A stretch of 46,860 nt of DNA from Aliivibrio sp. (GCA_016764915.1 JAESQY010000023.1:1-46860), one strand, 5' to 3'; shown: positions 17,501 through 26,928, counted from the first letter of the stretch. A program made the numbers and translations. Notes: generated by a model not told the origin, from the letters alone.

Positions 17501-19199
17501 GGTGACCTTTGAGTGTGCTTTAACCTTAGCCAAACAGTGCAAATCTCACTTTGTATTAGCGGGTCGCAGTCAGTTCATGACTCAATCTGAGTTGCCACAA
17601 TGGGCTCAAAATAAGACAGAGAGTGAACTTAAAGTTTCTGCTATTGCTCACCTTCAAGCATCCGGTGATAAACCAACACCGAAAAAAGTAGATGCGCTAC
17701 TGTGGCCTGTGTTGAGTAGCATTGAAATCAACAACGCCCTCGCCGCATTTAGTGACGCAGGTGCAACGGCTGAGTACATTAGCTTAGACGTTTCAAACCA
17801 GCAATCTGTTGCTAATACGCTGGTTAAAGTGACGGGAATTACTGGTCTTATTCATGGTGCTGGCGTTTTAGCAGATAAACACATTCAAGATAAAACCTTG
17901 GATGAACTGAATCGTGTTTACGGTACTAAAGTAGGTGGTCTGAACGCGATACTCTCTGCGCTAGATAGCAGCAAACTTAAGCTGTTTGCTATGTTCTCAT
18001 CAGCGGCAGGTTTCTACGGGAATACCGGACAGAGCGACTACGCCATGTCTAACGATATTCTTAACAAAGCCTCTTTGCAGTTTTCAGCAAGGTTCCCGCA
18101 AGCCAAAGTAATGAGCTTCAACTGGGGTCCTTGGGATGGCGGAATGGTCAACCCTGCGCTGAAGAAAATGTTCACTGACCGTGGTGTCTATGTGATTCCA
18201 CTACAAGCAGGTGCTGAGCTATTCAGTTCACAGCTGCTCAGTGAATCTGGTGTCCAGCTTCTGGTGGGTACTGACATGCAAGGCAACAGTGAAGAGAACA
18301 AGGAAAACAGCGTAAAAAAGCTTAATGCGGAGTCTGTGCAGTCTGCAGAGGTTCCGCATCTAACTGATAAGGTGACGGTTGTACGTCACCTTGACCCTAC
18401 AGCGTTACCATTCATTGCAGATCACTGCATTGCGGGTAACCCTGTACTGCCAACCGTCTGTGCTATCCAGTGGATGCGCGAGATTGCTGAGCAGCAGTTG
18501 GGCGCTGTGGTTGAGGTTCACGACTATAAGTTATTAAAAGGCATTATCTTTGAATCTGATGAGGTTCAAGAGCTGACGTTAACACTAACACCTGACGGTG
18601 AAGGTAAAACCTCTGCAATGATTACGAGCCAAGGTCGCCCTCAATACAGAGCAAGCTTAGTGGTTCCAAGCAAAAAAGTGAGCACCACCAAAACGTTTAA
18701 AAATGGTCAGGTTGTCACGACTCGTAATGAGCTTTACAGCAATGGTACTCTGTTTCATGGCCCGAGATTACAAGGGATAGAATCAGTACAACGTTTTGAT
18801 GATGCAGGCCTGCTTGTTCGTTGTCACTTACCTGTAGTGAGTGAATCAGATTGCGGCGCTTTTGCACCAAGCCAACAGTTTGGTGGCAGTCAACCTTTCG
18901 CTGAAGATCTACTGTTACAAGCGATGCTGGTATGGGCGAGATTACAGTATGGTGCGGCAAGTCTGCCTTCAACCATTGCTGAATTTCGTTCTCACCTACC
19001 GTTTGTCAGTGGCGATCAAGGTTGGATAGAGCTGGAAGTGGTGAAAACCACACCGCGCTCGCTAATGGCTAATGTCTCTTTGTATCATCAAGATGGACAG
19101 TTAAGTGCCACTATGAACGGGGCAAAAGTCACGATCAGTAAATCACTTAATGATGCCTTTTTGCCAGCAACGGCAGCGGTAAAGGAGCCACTACTCTAG
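11577..19199 (+). CDS. pfaA: PfaA, polyunsaturated fatty acid synthase multidomain subunit
   Basis: This 2540-residue type I iterative fatty acid/polyketide synthase subunit makes long-chain omega-3 fatty acids together with PfaB, PfaC and PfaD. Domains in order: ketosynthase about 28-480 (Cys227 in DAACAGS, His362 in HGTGT, His402 in GHTKST); malonyl-CoA acyltransferase about 595-900 (Ser699 in GHSFGE, His808); a Val-Glu-Lys-rich linker about 983-1005; five tandem acyl carrier domains with phosphopantetheine serines at 1241, 1339, 1438, 1540 and 1643 (LGIDSIK); ketoreductase about 1960-2240 (TGGAKGVT, active-site region YGNTGQSDYAMSN); and a C-terminal dehydratase-like hotdog with His2283 (DHCIAGNPVLPT). 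GGAGA precedes the ATG. The ACP count of five occurs in Photobacterium and Moritella, while Shewanella usually has six. Confidence 0.97.
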   Translation: MSQAPKSPASSTENSEEDSRLNKRLKDMPVAIVGMASIFANSRYLNKFWDLISDKIDAISDIPDTHWKTEDYYDADRTAADKSYCKRGGFIPEVDFNPMEFGLPPNILELTDTSQLLSLVVAKEVLADANLAEGYDKDKIGITLGVGGGQKISQSLNARLQYPILKKVFANSGISDADSEMLIKKFQDQYIHWEENSFPGSLGNVIAGRIANRFDLGGMNCVVDAACAGSLAALRMALSELVDGRSEMMITGGVCTDNSPTMYMSFSKTPAFTTNDTIQPFDIDSKGMMIGEGIGMLALKRLEDAERDGDRIYSVIKGIGASSDGKFKSIYAPRPSGQAKALRRAYDDAGFAPHTLGLLEAHGTGTAAGDAAEFSGLSTVFGEELDTKQHIALGSVKSQIGHTKSTAGTAGLIKAALALHHKVLPATINVSEPNPKLDIKDSPFYLNTETRPWMQRTDGTPRRAGVSSFGFGGTNFHVVLEEHSTEHLRGDKYRQRQVPQTLLFSATNKNELQAQLKQLSSDLSSQSISFETVVADNALRTLDNTHARLGLVATTAQELQTLITQAVSSLEAQSATHWQLPSGTSYRDSAFVTKKSKIAALFAGQGSQYLNMGRELACYFPEMRDQIAQSDQVFGANNKTPLSSVLFPIPTFNSEDAATQQAALTNTANAQSAIGALSMGQYQLMTQAGFTPDMVAGHSFGELTALCASGVISQEDYYQLAFARGDAMAATPAEGDSGTMYAVIIGEAADRSKVEAITAKFDGVSIANFNAPTQLVIAGPTVSAQQAAASLEDAGFKAISLPVSGAFHTPLVGHAQKPFASAIEKVSFTKPSIALYSNATGAQYKNEARTIKKEFKQHMLQSVRFSDQLSAMYDAGARLFVEFGPKNILQKLVEKTLADKGEELIAISLNPNPKGDSDAQFRLAAVQLAVAGIELNNIDPYQADIAAPAAVSPMNIKLSAANHISPATRAKMDKSLTTGSVTLEKEVVEKVVEKIVEKEVIKTVVQQVPVAAAQTATASPAMVNAQPTPITHTAPVNSGSSLDAFFTAQQQAAELHQQFLAIPQQYGDTFTTLMAEHTKMAAAGIAIPESLQRSMEMFHQHQSETLKAHANFLAHQAHGTEALTSSLTGAVISTAAPVYQAPVNQAPITQVTSAPAQPAVQATPVVTATPAPVAAPVAIKPAPIAQPVVTPIIIPAPVAAPETVNADAKAVMLEVVAEKTGYPTEMLDLEMDMEADLGIDSIKRVEILGTVQEQMPHLPELNPEDLAECRTLGEIVSYMNSKMGASAPVSVAPVTQASSGLDASTVQHTMLEVVADKTGYPTEMLDLSMDMEADLGIDSIKRVEILGTVQEQLPTLPELNPEDLAECRTLGEIVDYMNSKLDSTSVAASPAAQAPVASGLDASTVQNTMLEVVADKTGYPTEMLDLAMDMEADLGIDSIKRVEILGTVQEQLPTLPELNPEDLAECRTLGEIVDYMNSKLGAVAPVAEVLATAPTATSNSGLDAAQVQATMLEVVADKTGYPAEMLDLAMDMEADLGIDSIKRVEILGTVQEQLPTLPELNPEDLAECRTLGEIVDYMNSKLPAASSVSSAPITTEIPAVQASGLDATLVQNTMMNVVADKTGYPAEMLDLAMDMEADLGIDSIKRVEILGTVQEQLPTLPELNPEDLAECRTLGEIVTYMQSKLGDSATVATAPAAISAPATPNVELPPHSEVALKKLPSADKLTDCFSTDGCIVITDDGHNAGVLAEKLTANNLNVVVVRNAALSVDADKQQQSPLNSDIASYQLSDNSEEAIKALITDIEKKHSSISGFVHLQPQITDSSSAAVILDDSAKESVEHAFLWAKLLQPTLTKADTKRRSFITVSRIDGGFGYLNRDLLLKADLNQAGLSGLTKTLSHEWDNVFCRALDIAPTVEARDFADAIVAELFDANTRAIEVGISESGRMALVAGVALNKTAAATLDASDKVLVTGGAKGVTFECALTLAKQCKSHFVLAGRSQFMTQSELPQWAQNKTESELKVSAIAHLQASGDKPTPKKVDALLWPVLSSIEINNALAAFSDAGATAEYISLDVSNQQSVANTLVKVTGITGLIHGAGVLADKHIQDKTLDELNRVYGTKVGGLNAILSALDSSKLKLFAMFSSAAGFYGNTGQSDYAMSNDILNKASLQFSARFPQAKVMSFNWGPWDGGMVNPALKKMFTDRGVYVIPLQAGAELFSSQLLSESGVQLLVGTDMQGNSEENKENSVKKLNAESVQSAEVPHLTDKVTVVRHLDPTALPFIADHCIAGNPVLPTVCAIQWMREIAEQQLGAVVEVHDYKLLKGIIFESDEVQELTLTLTPDGEGKTSAMITSQGRPQYRASLVVPSKKVSTTKTFKNGQVVTTRNELYSNGTLFHGPRLQGIESVQRFDDAGLLVRCHLPVVSESDCGAFAPSQQFGGSQPFAEDLLLQAMLVWARLQYGAASLPSTIAEFRSHLPFVSGDQGWIELEVVKTTPRSLMANVSLYHQDGQLSATMNGAKVTISKSLNDAFLPATAAVKEPLL
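15210..16631 (+). repeat. pfaA: Five tandem ACP-domain repeats inside pfaA
   Basis: Five units of about 210 coding bases, each from M(L)EVVADKTGYP to GEIVDYMNSK, are joined by Ala/Pro/Val-rich linkers of variable length. The spacings between active serines are 98, 99, 102 and 103 residues. Long stretches are nearly identical in DNA. Units 1-3 read YPTEML and units 4-5 YPAEML; unit 5 departs at its first residues (MMNVV). The array is prone to unequal recombination and to assembly collapse. Confidence 0.92.
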
Positions 19200-21247
19200 T
19201 GACTGATTCAACTAACAGAGCGATGCCATTGCGCATCGCTATTTTAGCTCTGCCTTGTGCAGAGCTAAATGCGTATGGACAACGCAGCAATTTACCCGTT
19301 GTCACACTTGAGTTAAATAGCGCGTCTGCCACTTTGTCTGCTGTGATTACTCAAGTTATCGATGCTGTTTCTAAGGGTAATCTTGTCATTGTCACTCAGC
19401 AAGACAGCGTAACCGGATTGATCTTTCTGGACGGTTTATCTGCCGCTAAAGAACGCATTCATCCTCACGCTTATTTGGCAGGTTACCACTCAGCGGAGTG
19501 TGCCACTCAAGCTTTAACTCAAGCTACTTTACAAGCTAAGCGTTTGCCCACTGATATTACTCTTAATCAACAGTCTGATTCTCGTCTAGCTAATGATCAA
19601 TTCACGGATTTATGCACACTGATCGGTCACTTTGTACAACGCACAGTCCCTGCTACTGAAGCAATTCGAAACAAAACTGCCGACCACTACTGGTTTAGCC
19701 ACTTCCATCAAGCACGTGTTGCCAGTTTGACCCTGCTTGATTCGGCAACAAACAGCACCGGCCTAATTCTGACTCAAGGTACTCAATTAACAGCAGCGTC
19801 CCTGCTCCACTCTGAGTCTCTCTTTTTTGTCATCTGCGCAAATCATCAATCTGAGTTATTGTCTCAATTAGAGCAACTGCAACATCAAACTGCTGAAGGT
19901 GGCGATCTCAATGCATTAATGATGCACTGTCTATTGGGTTACTCAACCTGCAAGTCGTTAGCCTTGGTGATTCAAGCAACCAGCCTTCAAGCACTGCATA
20001 CTGAAATAGCAGCAATGAAAGCTGCAATACCGGCAGCTTTTACTGAAAACAGATCATACCGAACCCCTGCAGGCAGCTGTTTTGTTGCTAATCATGGTAA
20101 AGGGTTAGGAGAATCGGGCCTTACTTTTGTCTACCCAGGTGTCGGTACGGTTTATGGTGGCATGCTCAATGAACTGCATCGCTATTTCCCAAACCTGTAT
20201 GCCAAACTAGAGCGTGAAGGTAATCTCAAAGAGATGCTACAAGCCGAGCATATCTATGGTGAAAACGCAGCAGCAATGAGTTTAAGTCAGCTTGCCATTG
20301 CCGGTGTTGGCAGCAGTTATCTATTTACTAAACTGCTGTGTGATGAGTTTGCGGTTAAGCCTAACTTTGCACTAGGTTACTCCAAAGGTGAGGCATCAAT
20401 GTGGGCCAGCCTAGGTGTGTGGAATAATCCTCACGCTCTGATTGAAGCGACCAAAACCAGTCCGATTTTCACCACCGCTATTTCTGGTGAACTCACGGCA
20501 GTGCGTGAAGCTTGGCAGTTGAACGATAGCGAAACCATTACATGGAATAGCTTTGTGGTTCGATGTGATGCTCAAACCATACAAACAGCCCTCATTGACT
20601 TCCCACACGTTTACCTCGCTATTATTCAAGGGGATACTTGTGTTCTCGCCGGTTGTGAGCAGCAGTGTAAAGCGTTGCTGAAACAAATTAAGAAACGGGG
20701 CATTGCCGCGAATCGAGTCACGGCAATGCATACCGCTCCAGCCATGAATCAGCACCAACAAGTGCATGATTTTTATAATCAACCACTGTGCGAGCCACTG
20801 CCTACTGATATTAAATTCATCAGCGCAGCAGGTTCATTGGCCAAAAATAGTAACCAACCTATTGAGCTAAATCGCCAAAGTATTGCCCTCTCCATCGCGG
20901 ATACTTTCTGTAATGGTCTTGATTTTACTGACCTCATCAACAAAGCACGCGGCCATGGAGCCTCACTGTTTGTTGAAATAGGTGCAGACAGGCAAACCGC
21001 CACCTTAATCGACAAGATCAATGCGCAATCCGCGCCAGAACATGGTTCTACCTTTGCAACAGCAATTGCTATTGATGCTAAAGGTGGCAGTGATGCAACC
21101 AACTTACTTAAATGTATTGCACAATTAATTACGCACCGAGTGCCGCTCTCTATTGAGCCTCTCATTGCAGGGCTTACTCGCCTGCAAGATGCGCAGTCAG
21201 ATTCTCTGGCAACAGCAAAACAAATGAAAGAAGGACAGTCAGTTTGA
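19199..21247 (+). CDS. pfaB: PfaB, polyunsaturated fatty acid synthase acyltransferase subunit
   Basis: PfaB is the 682-residue acyltransferase subunit, implicated in deciding whether EPA or DHA is the end product. The recognisable part is an acyltransferase domain about residues 300-640 with the nucleophile Ser395 in LGYSKGEASM and a His in AMHTAPAMN. The N-terminal 280 residues look like a degenerate ketosynthase-type domain with no clear active site. The GTG start shares one base with the pfaA stop (TAGTG), and AAAGGAG lies about 12 bases upstream; an ATG at 19223 is a possible alternative. Its end overlaps pfaC by four bases. Confidence 0.95.
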   Translation: MTDSTNRAMPLRIAILALPCAELNAYGQRSNLPVVTLELNSASATLSAVITQVIDAVSKGNLVIVTQQDSVTGLIFLDGLSAAKERIHPHAYLAGYHSAECATQALTQATLQAKRLPTDITLNQQSDSRLANDQFTDLCTLIGHFVQRTVPATEAIRNKTADHYWFSHFHQARVASLTLLDSATNSTGLILTQGTQLTAASLLHSESLFFVICANHQSELLSQLEQLQHQTAEGGDLNALMMHCLLGYSTCKSLALVIQATSLQALHTEIAAMKAAIPAAFTENRSYRTPAGSCFVANHGKGLGESGLTFVYPGVGTVYGGMLNELHRYFPNLYAKLEREGNLKEMLQAEHIYGENAAAMSLSQLAIAGVGSSYLFTKLLCDEFAVKPNFALGYSKGEASMWASLGVWNNPHALIEATKTSPIFTTAISGELTAVREAWQLNDSETITWNSFVVRCDAQTIQTALIDFPHVYLAIIQGDTCVLAGCEQQCKALLKQIKKRGIAANRVTAMHTAPAMNQHQQVHDFYNQPLCEPLPTDIKFISAAGSLAKNSNQPIELNRQSIALSIADTFCNGLDFTDLINKARGHGASLFVEIGADRQTATLIDKINAQSAPEHGSTFATAIAIDAKGGSDATNLLKCIAQLITHRVPLSIEPLIAGLTRLQDAQSDSLATAKQMKEGQSV

Positions 21248-24200
21248 GTTCTCCAAAATCTAAAATTGCTATCGTTGGTTTAGCCAACCTCTATCCAGAT
21301 GCCAAAACTCCACAACAGTTTTGGGACAATCTTGTACAGCTCAAAGATTCTCGTACTCCTTTATCTGCCGAAAAGTTAGGAGCAAATCCTGCTGACTATC
21401 AAGGCGTTCAAGGCGAATCTGATCGTTTTTACTGCGATAAAGGGGGTTACATTGAAAACTTCCACTTCGATGCCAACGGCTACCAACAGCCAGCTGAGCA
21501 CTTTCAAGGGCTAGATCAGAGCTTCTTATGGGCACTGGATACCAGCCGTAAAGCACTGGCAGACGCGGGTATTAAATTAAATGCAGAGATCCTAGAGCGA
21601 ACTGGTGTGATCATGGGAGCGCTGTCGTTTCCAACCACCAACTCCAATGAACTCTTCGTACCCATCTACCATTCAGTAGTGGAGAAAGCACTTAAAGAGA
21701 AACTCAACAGTGAGCAGTTCTCTTTACAAGCTTTTGATGCGCAATCAACAAACAAAAATACCACTCGCAGTGTTGCGATTAACGGCTCAATAGCTCATAA
21801 CGCGTCAAAAGTTGTTGCTGATGCACTTGGCCTTGGCAGCGCTCAACTTAGTCTTGATGCGGCTTGTGCCAGCTCTGTTTATTCGTTAAAACTGGCGTGT
21901 GATTACCTCTCCACAGGTAAAGCGGACATGATGTTGGCGGGGGCGGTATCAGGTGCCGACCCATTTTTCATCAACATGGGCTTCTCTATTTTCCACGCTT
22001 ACCCCGACCACGGCGTGTCAGTCCCTTTTGACTCAAACAGTAAAGGACTATTCGCAGGTGAAGGCGCAGGTGTATTAGTACTGAAACGTCTTGAGGATGC
22101 ACAGCGTGATGGTGACCATGTTTATGCTGTCGTCAGTGGTGTTGGCCTCTCAAATGACGGTAAAGGTCAATTTGTCTTAAGCCCAAACAGCAAAGGGCAA
22201 GTACAAGCATTTGAACGTGCTTATGAGTCATCAGAACTTCAGCCAGAATCTATTGAAGTCATAGAGTGTCATGCCACGGGAACGCCTTTGGGTGATAAAG
22301 TTGAACTGACCTCTATGGAGCGTTTTTTCAGTGACAAACTCAATGGCAGTGCGACTCCGCTTATTGGCTCAGCAAAATCAAACCTTGGACACCTGCTAAC
22401 AGCCGCTGGTATGCCGGGGATCATGAAAATGATCTTTGCAATGAAAGAAAAACTGCTACCACCAAGTGTCAACTTAAAAACACCACTTAGCTCACCTGAC
22501 GGGTTGTTTGGTAGCCATACTCTACCAACCGCAGTCCAGCCTTGGCCGGTAAAAGAGCAAAACATTGAGCGCCACGCCGGTGTCTCCGTCTTTGGTTTTG
22601 GTGGCTGCAATGCTCACTTATTGCTTGAATCGTACTCTGATTTGAATGAGGCGAGCGGCTTTAATAACTCAGCAGACTCAGCGCCTCTTGCGAGCAAACA
22701 GATAGAATTTAACATTACCGGTTTGGCCTCTCACTTTGGACCTCTCACTTCAGTAAATGCCTTCAACCAAGCGATTCAGCAAGATCATAATGCCTTCATT
22801 GATCTTCCCGCCAAGCGTTGGAAAGGGATTAATGAACACCCTGAACTACTCGCGACCTTTGGTTTAGATGCCGTGCCTCAAGGTGCTTATATCGATCAAT
22901 TTGAGTTGGATTTCTTACGCTTTAAAGTGCCACCAAACGAAGATGACCGCTTGATCTCTCAACAGCTATTATTGATGAAAATAGCTGACGAAGCGATTCG
23001 AGATGCCAACTTAGTGGCCGGACAGAAAGTGGCAATATTGGTTGCTATGGAAACGGAGCTTGAACTTCATCAGTTCCGCGGACGTGTTAATTTACATACG
23101 CAGCTAGCACAAAGCTTTAAAGCAATGGGTGTCGAGTTAACCACTTCGGAATACCAAGCGCTTGAAGCTATCACCATGGACAGTGTATTAGACGCCGCTA
23201 AATTGAATCAGTACACCAGTTTTATTGGTAATATTATGGCCTCTAGAATCGCCTCATTATGGGATTTCAATGGACCCGCCTTTACCATCTCAGCAGGGGA
23301 CCAATCGGTTGCTCGTTGTGTTGATGTTGCGCAAAACTTAATGTCTCAAGAGTCTCTTGATGCTGTCGTCATTGCAGCAGTTGATTTAAGTGGTAGCGCC
23401 GAACAAGTGTTACTTAAAAATCAACAATCAACTGTTGATACCACGTGGAAAGTAGGCGAAGGCGCTGGTGCAGTGGTTTTAGTTGATAGTCAATCAGCAA
23501 CGACCGCTGACAGCTACGCTCAAATTAACGCATTAGAGTTCAGCCGTTCACACTCATCTTCTGCCGCGACAGACCGACTACTGACTCAAACCGCGACAGC
23601 AACTGAGTCAATTTCAGTCGTTGAATTAAACCACTCCGCAACCGTTCGCTCCTCTTTTGCCACAGACGTTTTTTCGCCAACCTGCAAACAGACTCAAGCA
23701 GAGCAGCGCGTCGGACACTGTTACGCCGCCTCTGGTATGGCGAGCTTGTTGCACGGTCTGCTTAACTTGAACGCCCAACCTGCGTCTCAAGCACAAAAAG
23801 CGGCTCTAGTAGTCACAGACAGTGAGCAGCAGTGTTCACAGATATTGCTGACTCAACAGCCGACACAGCAGAGCGCCCTTAATGCACGTTTGTCTGAAGA
23901 GCTGGTTATCGATGCAAAAATTAAACTGGTGAGAAACGTCACATTAGGTGGCCGAAATATCCACCAGCACATTATCTCTACTGAGTTGACTGAATTGTCA
24001 TCAATACAACAAAAAATTGCGTCTGCACAGCCTATTATTGCTGCTGTACAGCCATCTGTTTCTGAACATGTTCTTCAAACTAAGAACCAACCACAAGCGC
24101 CATCTACTCCGATTGCGCCGACCACAGGGTTTAAACATAGTATGACCAACAAGATTTCAAATCCCGAGTTACTAACGCCATTCCAACACAACCAGATGTT

Positions 24201-26928
24201 GGCTCAACAAGTTCATAAAGCGTTCTTACAAAACCGTGAACAAGGGCTTAAGTTAGCCGATGCCCTGTTAAAGGCTCAAATTGCCCAAGCGACTGGACAA
24301 CCTCAAGCCGCTGTTTCGGCACCTATTGCTACTCAAATACCAGTACCGGATCACTCATCGCAAATTCACGCTTATGTAGCACCAACCCCTGAGCGTAAAC
24401 CTTGTATTTGGGATTATGATGATCTGGTTGAGTACGCTGAAGGGGATATTGCCAATGTGTTTGGTTCTGATTATGCCATCATCGATAACTATTCACGCCG
24501 TGTAAGACTGCCGACCACCGATTACCTATTGGTCTCTCGTGTCACCAAACTTGACGCCACCATGCTTGAGTACAAACCAAGTACCATGACCACCGAGTAT
24601 GACATTCCTGTTGATGCTCCATACTTGGTAGATGGCCAAATTCCATGGGCAGTCGCGGTTGAGTCTGGTCAGTGTGATTTAATGCTGATCAGCTACTTAG
24701 GTATCGATTTTGAAAACAAGGGAGATCGCGTTTATCGTCTGCTTGATTGCACCCTCACCTTCTTAGAAGATTTGCCGCGTGGTGGCGATACGCTACGCTA
24801 CGACATCTCAATCAAGAATTTTGCCCGTAACGGCGATACCCTGTTGTTCTTCTTCTCTTACGAATGTTTCGTTGGTGATAAGATGGTTCTTAAGATGGAT
24901 GGCGGTTGTGCGGGTTTCTTCACCGATGAAGAGCTTGCTGACGGTAAAGGCGTAATCCACACTGAAGATGAGATCAATGCACGTAAACTGGCGGTTAAGC
25001 AACGTTTTACTCCGCTACTAAATTGCAACAAAACGCAATTTAGCTATCCTGAATTGCATCACTTACTCAACGCTAATATAACGGGCTGTTTTGGCCCAAG
25101 TCACGCTCACGTAGTGCACCAACCATCACTTTGCTTTAGCTCTGAAAAGTTCATGATGATCGAGCAGATTAATCATGTCGATCCGCAAGGTGGAACATGG
25201 GGACTGGGTTTAATTGAAGGGCAAAAGCAACTAGAACCAGATCACTGGTATTTCCCATGTCATTTCAAAGATGACTCGGTAATGGCGGGTTCATTGATGG
25301 CAGAAGGTTGTGGTCAATTATTGCAATTCTTTATGTTGCATCTTGGTATGCACACGTTAACCAGTAATGGACGTTTTCAACCTCTTGAAAATGCTTCACA
25401 ACAAGTGCGTTGTCGTGGTCAAGTTCTACCGCAATCTGGTGTACTGACTTATCGCATGGAAGTGACTGAAATTGGCACATCTCCTCGTCCATACGCAAAA
25501 GCGAACATTGATATCCTTCTTAACGGTAAAGTGGTAGTGGATTTCAAAAACTTAGGAGTGATGATCAAAGAGGAAGATGAGTGTACTCGCTACCTGCCAA
25601 GTTCAGAGGCTGAACAAGTTATCGTTTCAAATACAGTCTCCATTAATCAATCTGCCTCTGTTAATGCGCCATTGATGTCTCAGATCCCTGATTTACAAAC
25701 TGCGCCAAACAAAGGGGTGGTTCCTCTACAACACATTGAGGCACCGTTAACACCAGATTACCCTAACCGTACTCCTGATAGCGTACCTTTCACGCCGTAT
25801 CATATGTTTGAATTTGCGACAGGTAACATTGAGAAGTGTTTTGGCCCCGATTTTGATATCTATCGCGGCATGATCCCACCACGTACGCCATGTGGTGACC
25901 TACAACTGACCACTCGTGTGATCGAAGTAAACGGTGAGCGTGGTAACTTCAAAACACCGTCATCGTGTATTGCTGAATACGAAGTACCTGCTGACGCGTG
26001 GTATTTTGATGAGAACAGCCATCAAACATTGATGCCATATTCAGTGTTGATGGAAATTTCGCTACAGCCAAATGGTTTCATTTCAGGTTACATGGGTACG
26101 ACTCTTGGTTTCCCTGGTCTTGAACTCTTCTTCCGTAACTTAGATGGCAGCGGAAAAATGCTACGCAACGTTGATCTTCGAGGCAAAACCATCGTCAATG
26201 ATTCTCGTCTGCTCTCTACCGTCATGATGGGCACCAACATTATACAAAGCTTTACATTTGAACTAAGCACTGACGGCATTCCATTCTATGAAGGTAAAGC
26301 GGTCTTTGGTTATTTCAAAGGCGAAGCACTTAAAGATCAGCTCGGTTTAGACAATGGCAAGGTGACTCACGCTTGGCATGTTGATAACAACCAAACTCCT
26401 GATCAAACCATCAATCTATTGGACAAGAACACGCGCTACTTCAATGCACCTGTTTCTGCCCAAGGGCTTGAACAGACACACTACAAACTGGCAGGTGGCC
26501 GCCTTAATTTCATCGACACAGTGAAAATTACCACTGGTGGCGGCAAAGCAGGGTTAGATTACCTTTATGCTGAACGTACGATTGACCCAAGTGACTGGTT
26601 CTTCCAATTCCACTTCCATCAAGATCCAGTAATGCCTGGCTCACTTGGTGTAGAAGCGATCATCGAACTGATGCAAACTTACGCCATCAATAAAGATCTT
26701 GGTGCTGGTTTTACCAATCCGAAATTTGGTCAAATCCAATCAGAAGTGAAGTGGAAATATCGTGGACAGATCAATCCGCTTAACAAGCAGATGTCACTGG
26801 ATGTCCACATTACCGCTATTAAAGATGAAGACGGCAAGAAAATTATTATTGGTGATGCCAACTTAAGTAAAGATGGGCTTCGTATTTATGAAGTAGCTGA
26901 TATCGCAATCTGTATAGAAGAGGCCTAA
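21244..26928 (+). CDS. pfaC: PfaC, ketosynthase / chain-length factor / dual dehydratase subunit
   Basis: The 1894-residue subunit has, in order, an active ketosynthase about residues 1-460 (Cys208 in DAACASS, His343 in CHATGTPLG, His383 in NLGHLL); a second ketosynthase-like domain about 495-880 without the active Cys (SAGDQSV at 683-689), that is, a chain-length factor; and two FabA-type dehydratase/isomerase domains with active His1340 (PCHFKDDSVMAGSL) and His1790 (FHFHQDPVMPGSL). The FabA-like pair creates the cis double bonds. The start is TTG at 21244, inside TTGA shared with the pfaB stop, with AAGGA eight bases upstream; there is no ATG near the N-terminus, so this rare start is well supported. 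Confidence 0.96.
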   Translation: MSSPKSKIAIVGLANLYPDAKTPQQFWDNLVQLKDSRTPLSAEKLGANPADYQGVQGESDRFYCDKGGYIENFHFDANGYQQPAEHFQGLDQSFLWALDTSRKALADAGIKLNAEILERTGVIMGALSFPTTNSNELFVPIYHSVVEKALKEKLNSEQFSLQAFDAQSTNKNTTRSVAINGSIAHNASKVVADALGLGSAQLSLDAACASSVYSLKLACDYLSTGKADMMLAGAVSGADPFFINMGFSIFHAYPDHGVSVPFDSNSKGLFAGEGAGVLVLKRLEDAQRDGDHVYAVVSGVGLSNDGKGQFVLSPNSKGQVQAFERAYESSELQPESIEVIECHATGTPLGDKVELTSMERFFSDKLNGSATPLIGSAKSNLGHLLTAAGMPGIMKMIFAMKEKLLPPSVNLKTPLSSPDGLFGSHTLPTAVQPWPVKEQNIERHAGVSVFGFGGCNAHLLLESYSDLNEASGFNNSADSAPLASKQIEFNITGLASHFGPLTSVNAFNQAIQQDHNAFIDLPAKRWKGINEHPELLATFGLDAVPQGAYIDQFELDFLRFKVPPNEDDRLISQQLLLMKIADEAIRDANLVAGQKVAILVAMETELELHQFRGRVNLHTQLAQSFKAMGVELTTSEYQALEAITMDSVLDAAKLNQYTSFIGNIMASRIASLWDFNGPAFTISAGDQSVARCVDVAQNLMSQESLDAVVIAAVDLSGSAEQVLLKNQQSTVDTTWKVGEGAGAVVLVDSQSATTADSYAQINALEFSRSHSSSAATDRLLTQTATATESISVVELNHSATVRSSFATDVFSPTCKQTQAEQRVGHCYAASGMASLLHGLLNLNAQPASQAQKAALVVTDSEQQCSQILLTQQPTQQSALNARLSEELVIDAKIKLVRNVTLGGRNIHQHIISTELTELSSIQQKIASAQPIIAAVQPSVSEHVLQTKNQPQAPSTPIAPTTGFKHSMTNKISNPELLTPFQHNQMLAQQVHKAFLQNREQGLKLADALLKAQIAQATGQPQAAVSAPIATQIPVPDHSSQIHAYVAPTPERKPCIWDYDDLVEYAEGDIANVFGSDYAIIDNYSRRVRLPTTDYLLVSRVTKLDATMLEYKPSTMTTEYDIPVDAPYLVDGQIPWAVAVESGQCDLMLISYLGIDFENKGDRVYRLLDCTLTFLEDLPRGGDTLRYDISIKNFARNGDTLLFFFSYECFVGDKMVLKMDGGCAGFFTDEELADGKGVIHTEDEINARKLAVKQRFTPLLNCNKTQFSYPELHHLLNANITGCFGPSHAHVVHQPSLCFSSEKFMMIEQINHVDPQGGTWGLGLIEGQKQLEPDHWYFPCHFKDDSVMAGSLMAEGCGQLLQFFMLHLGMHTLTSNGRFQPLENASQQVRCRGQVLPQSGVLTYRMEVTEIGTSPRPYAKANIDILLNGKVVVDFKNLGVMIKEEDECTRYLPSSEAEQVIVSNTVSINQSASVNAPLMSQIPDLQTAPNKGVVPLQHIEAPLTPDYPNRTPDSVPFTPYHMFEFATGNIEKCFGPDFDIYRGMIPPRTPCGDLQLTTRVIEVNGERGNFKTPSSCIAEYEVPADAWYFDENSHQTLMPYSVLMEISLQPNGFISGYMGTTLGFPGLELFFRNLDGSGKMLRNVDLRGKTIVNDSRLLSTVMMGTNIIQSFTFELSTDGIPFYEGKAVFGYFKGEALKDQLGLDNGKVTHAWHVDNNQTPDQTINLLDKNTRYFNAPVSAQGLEQTHYKLAGGRLNFIDTVKITTGGGKAGLDYLYAERTIDPSDWFFQFHFHQDPVMPGSLGVEAIIELMQTYAINKDLGAGFTNPKFGQIQSEVKWKYRGQINPLNKQMSLDVHITAIKDEDGKKIIIGDANLSKDGLRIYEVADIAICIEEA

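Noticed and set aside
23257..23330. Missing active-site Cys in the second ketosynthase-like domain of PfaC, seeming to be a damaged enzyme
   Set aside because: PfaC proteins normally carry a Cys-less chain-length-factor domain here, so this is the expected form, not decay.
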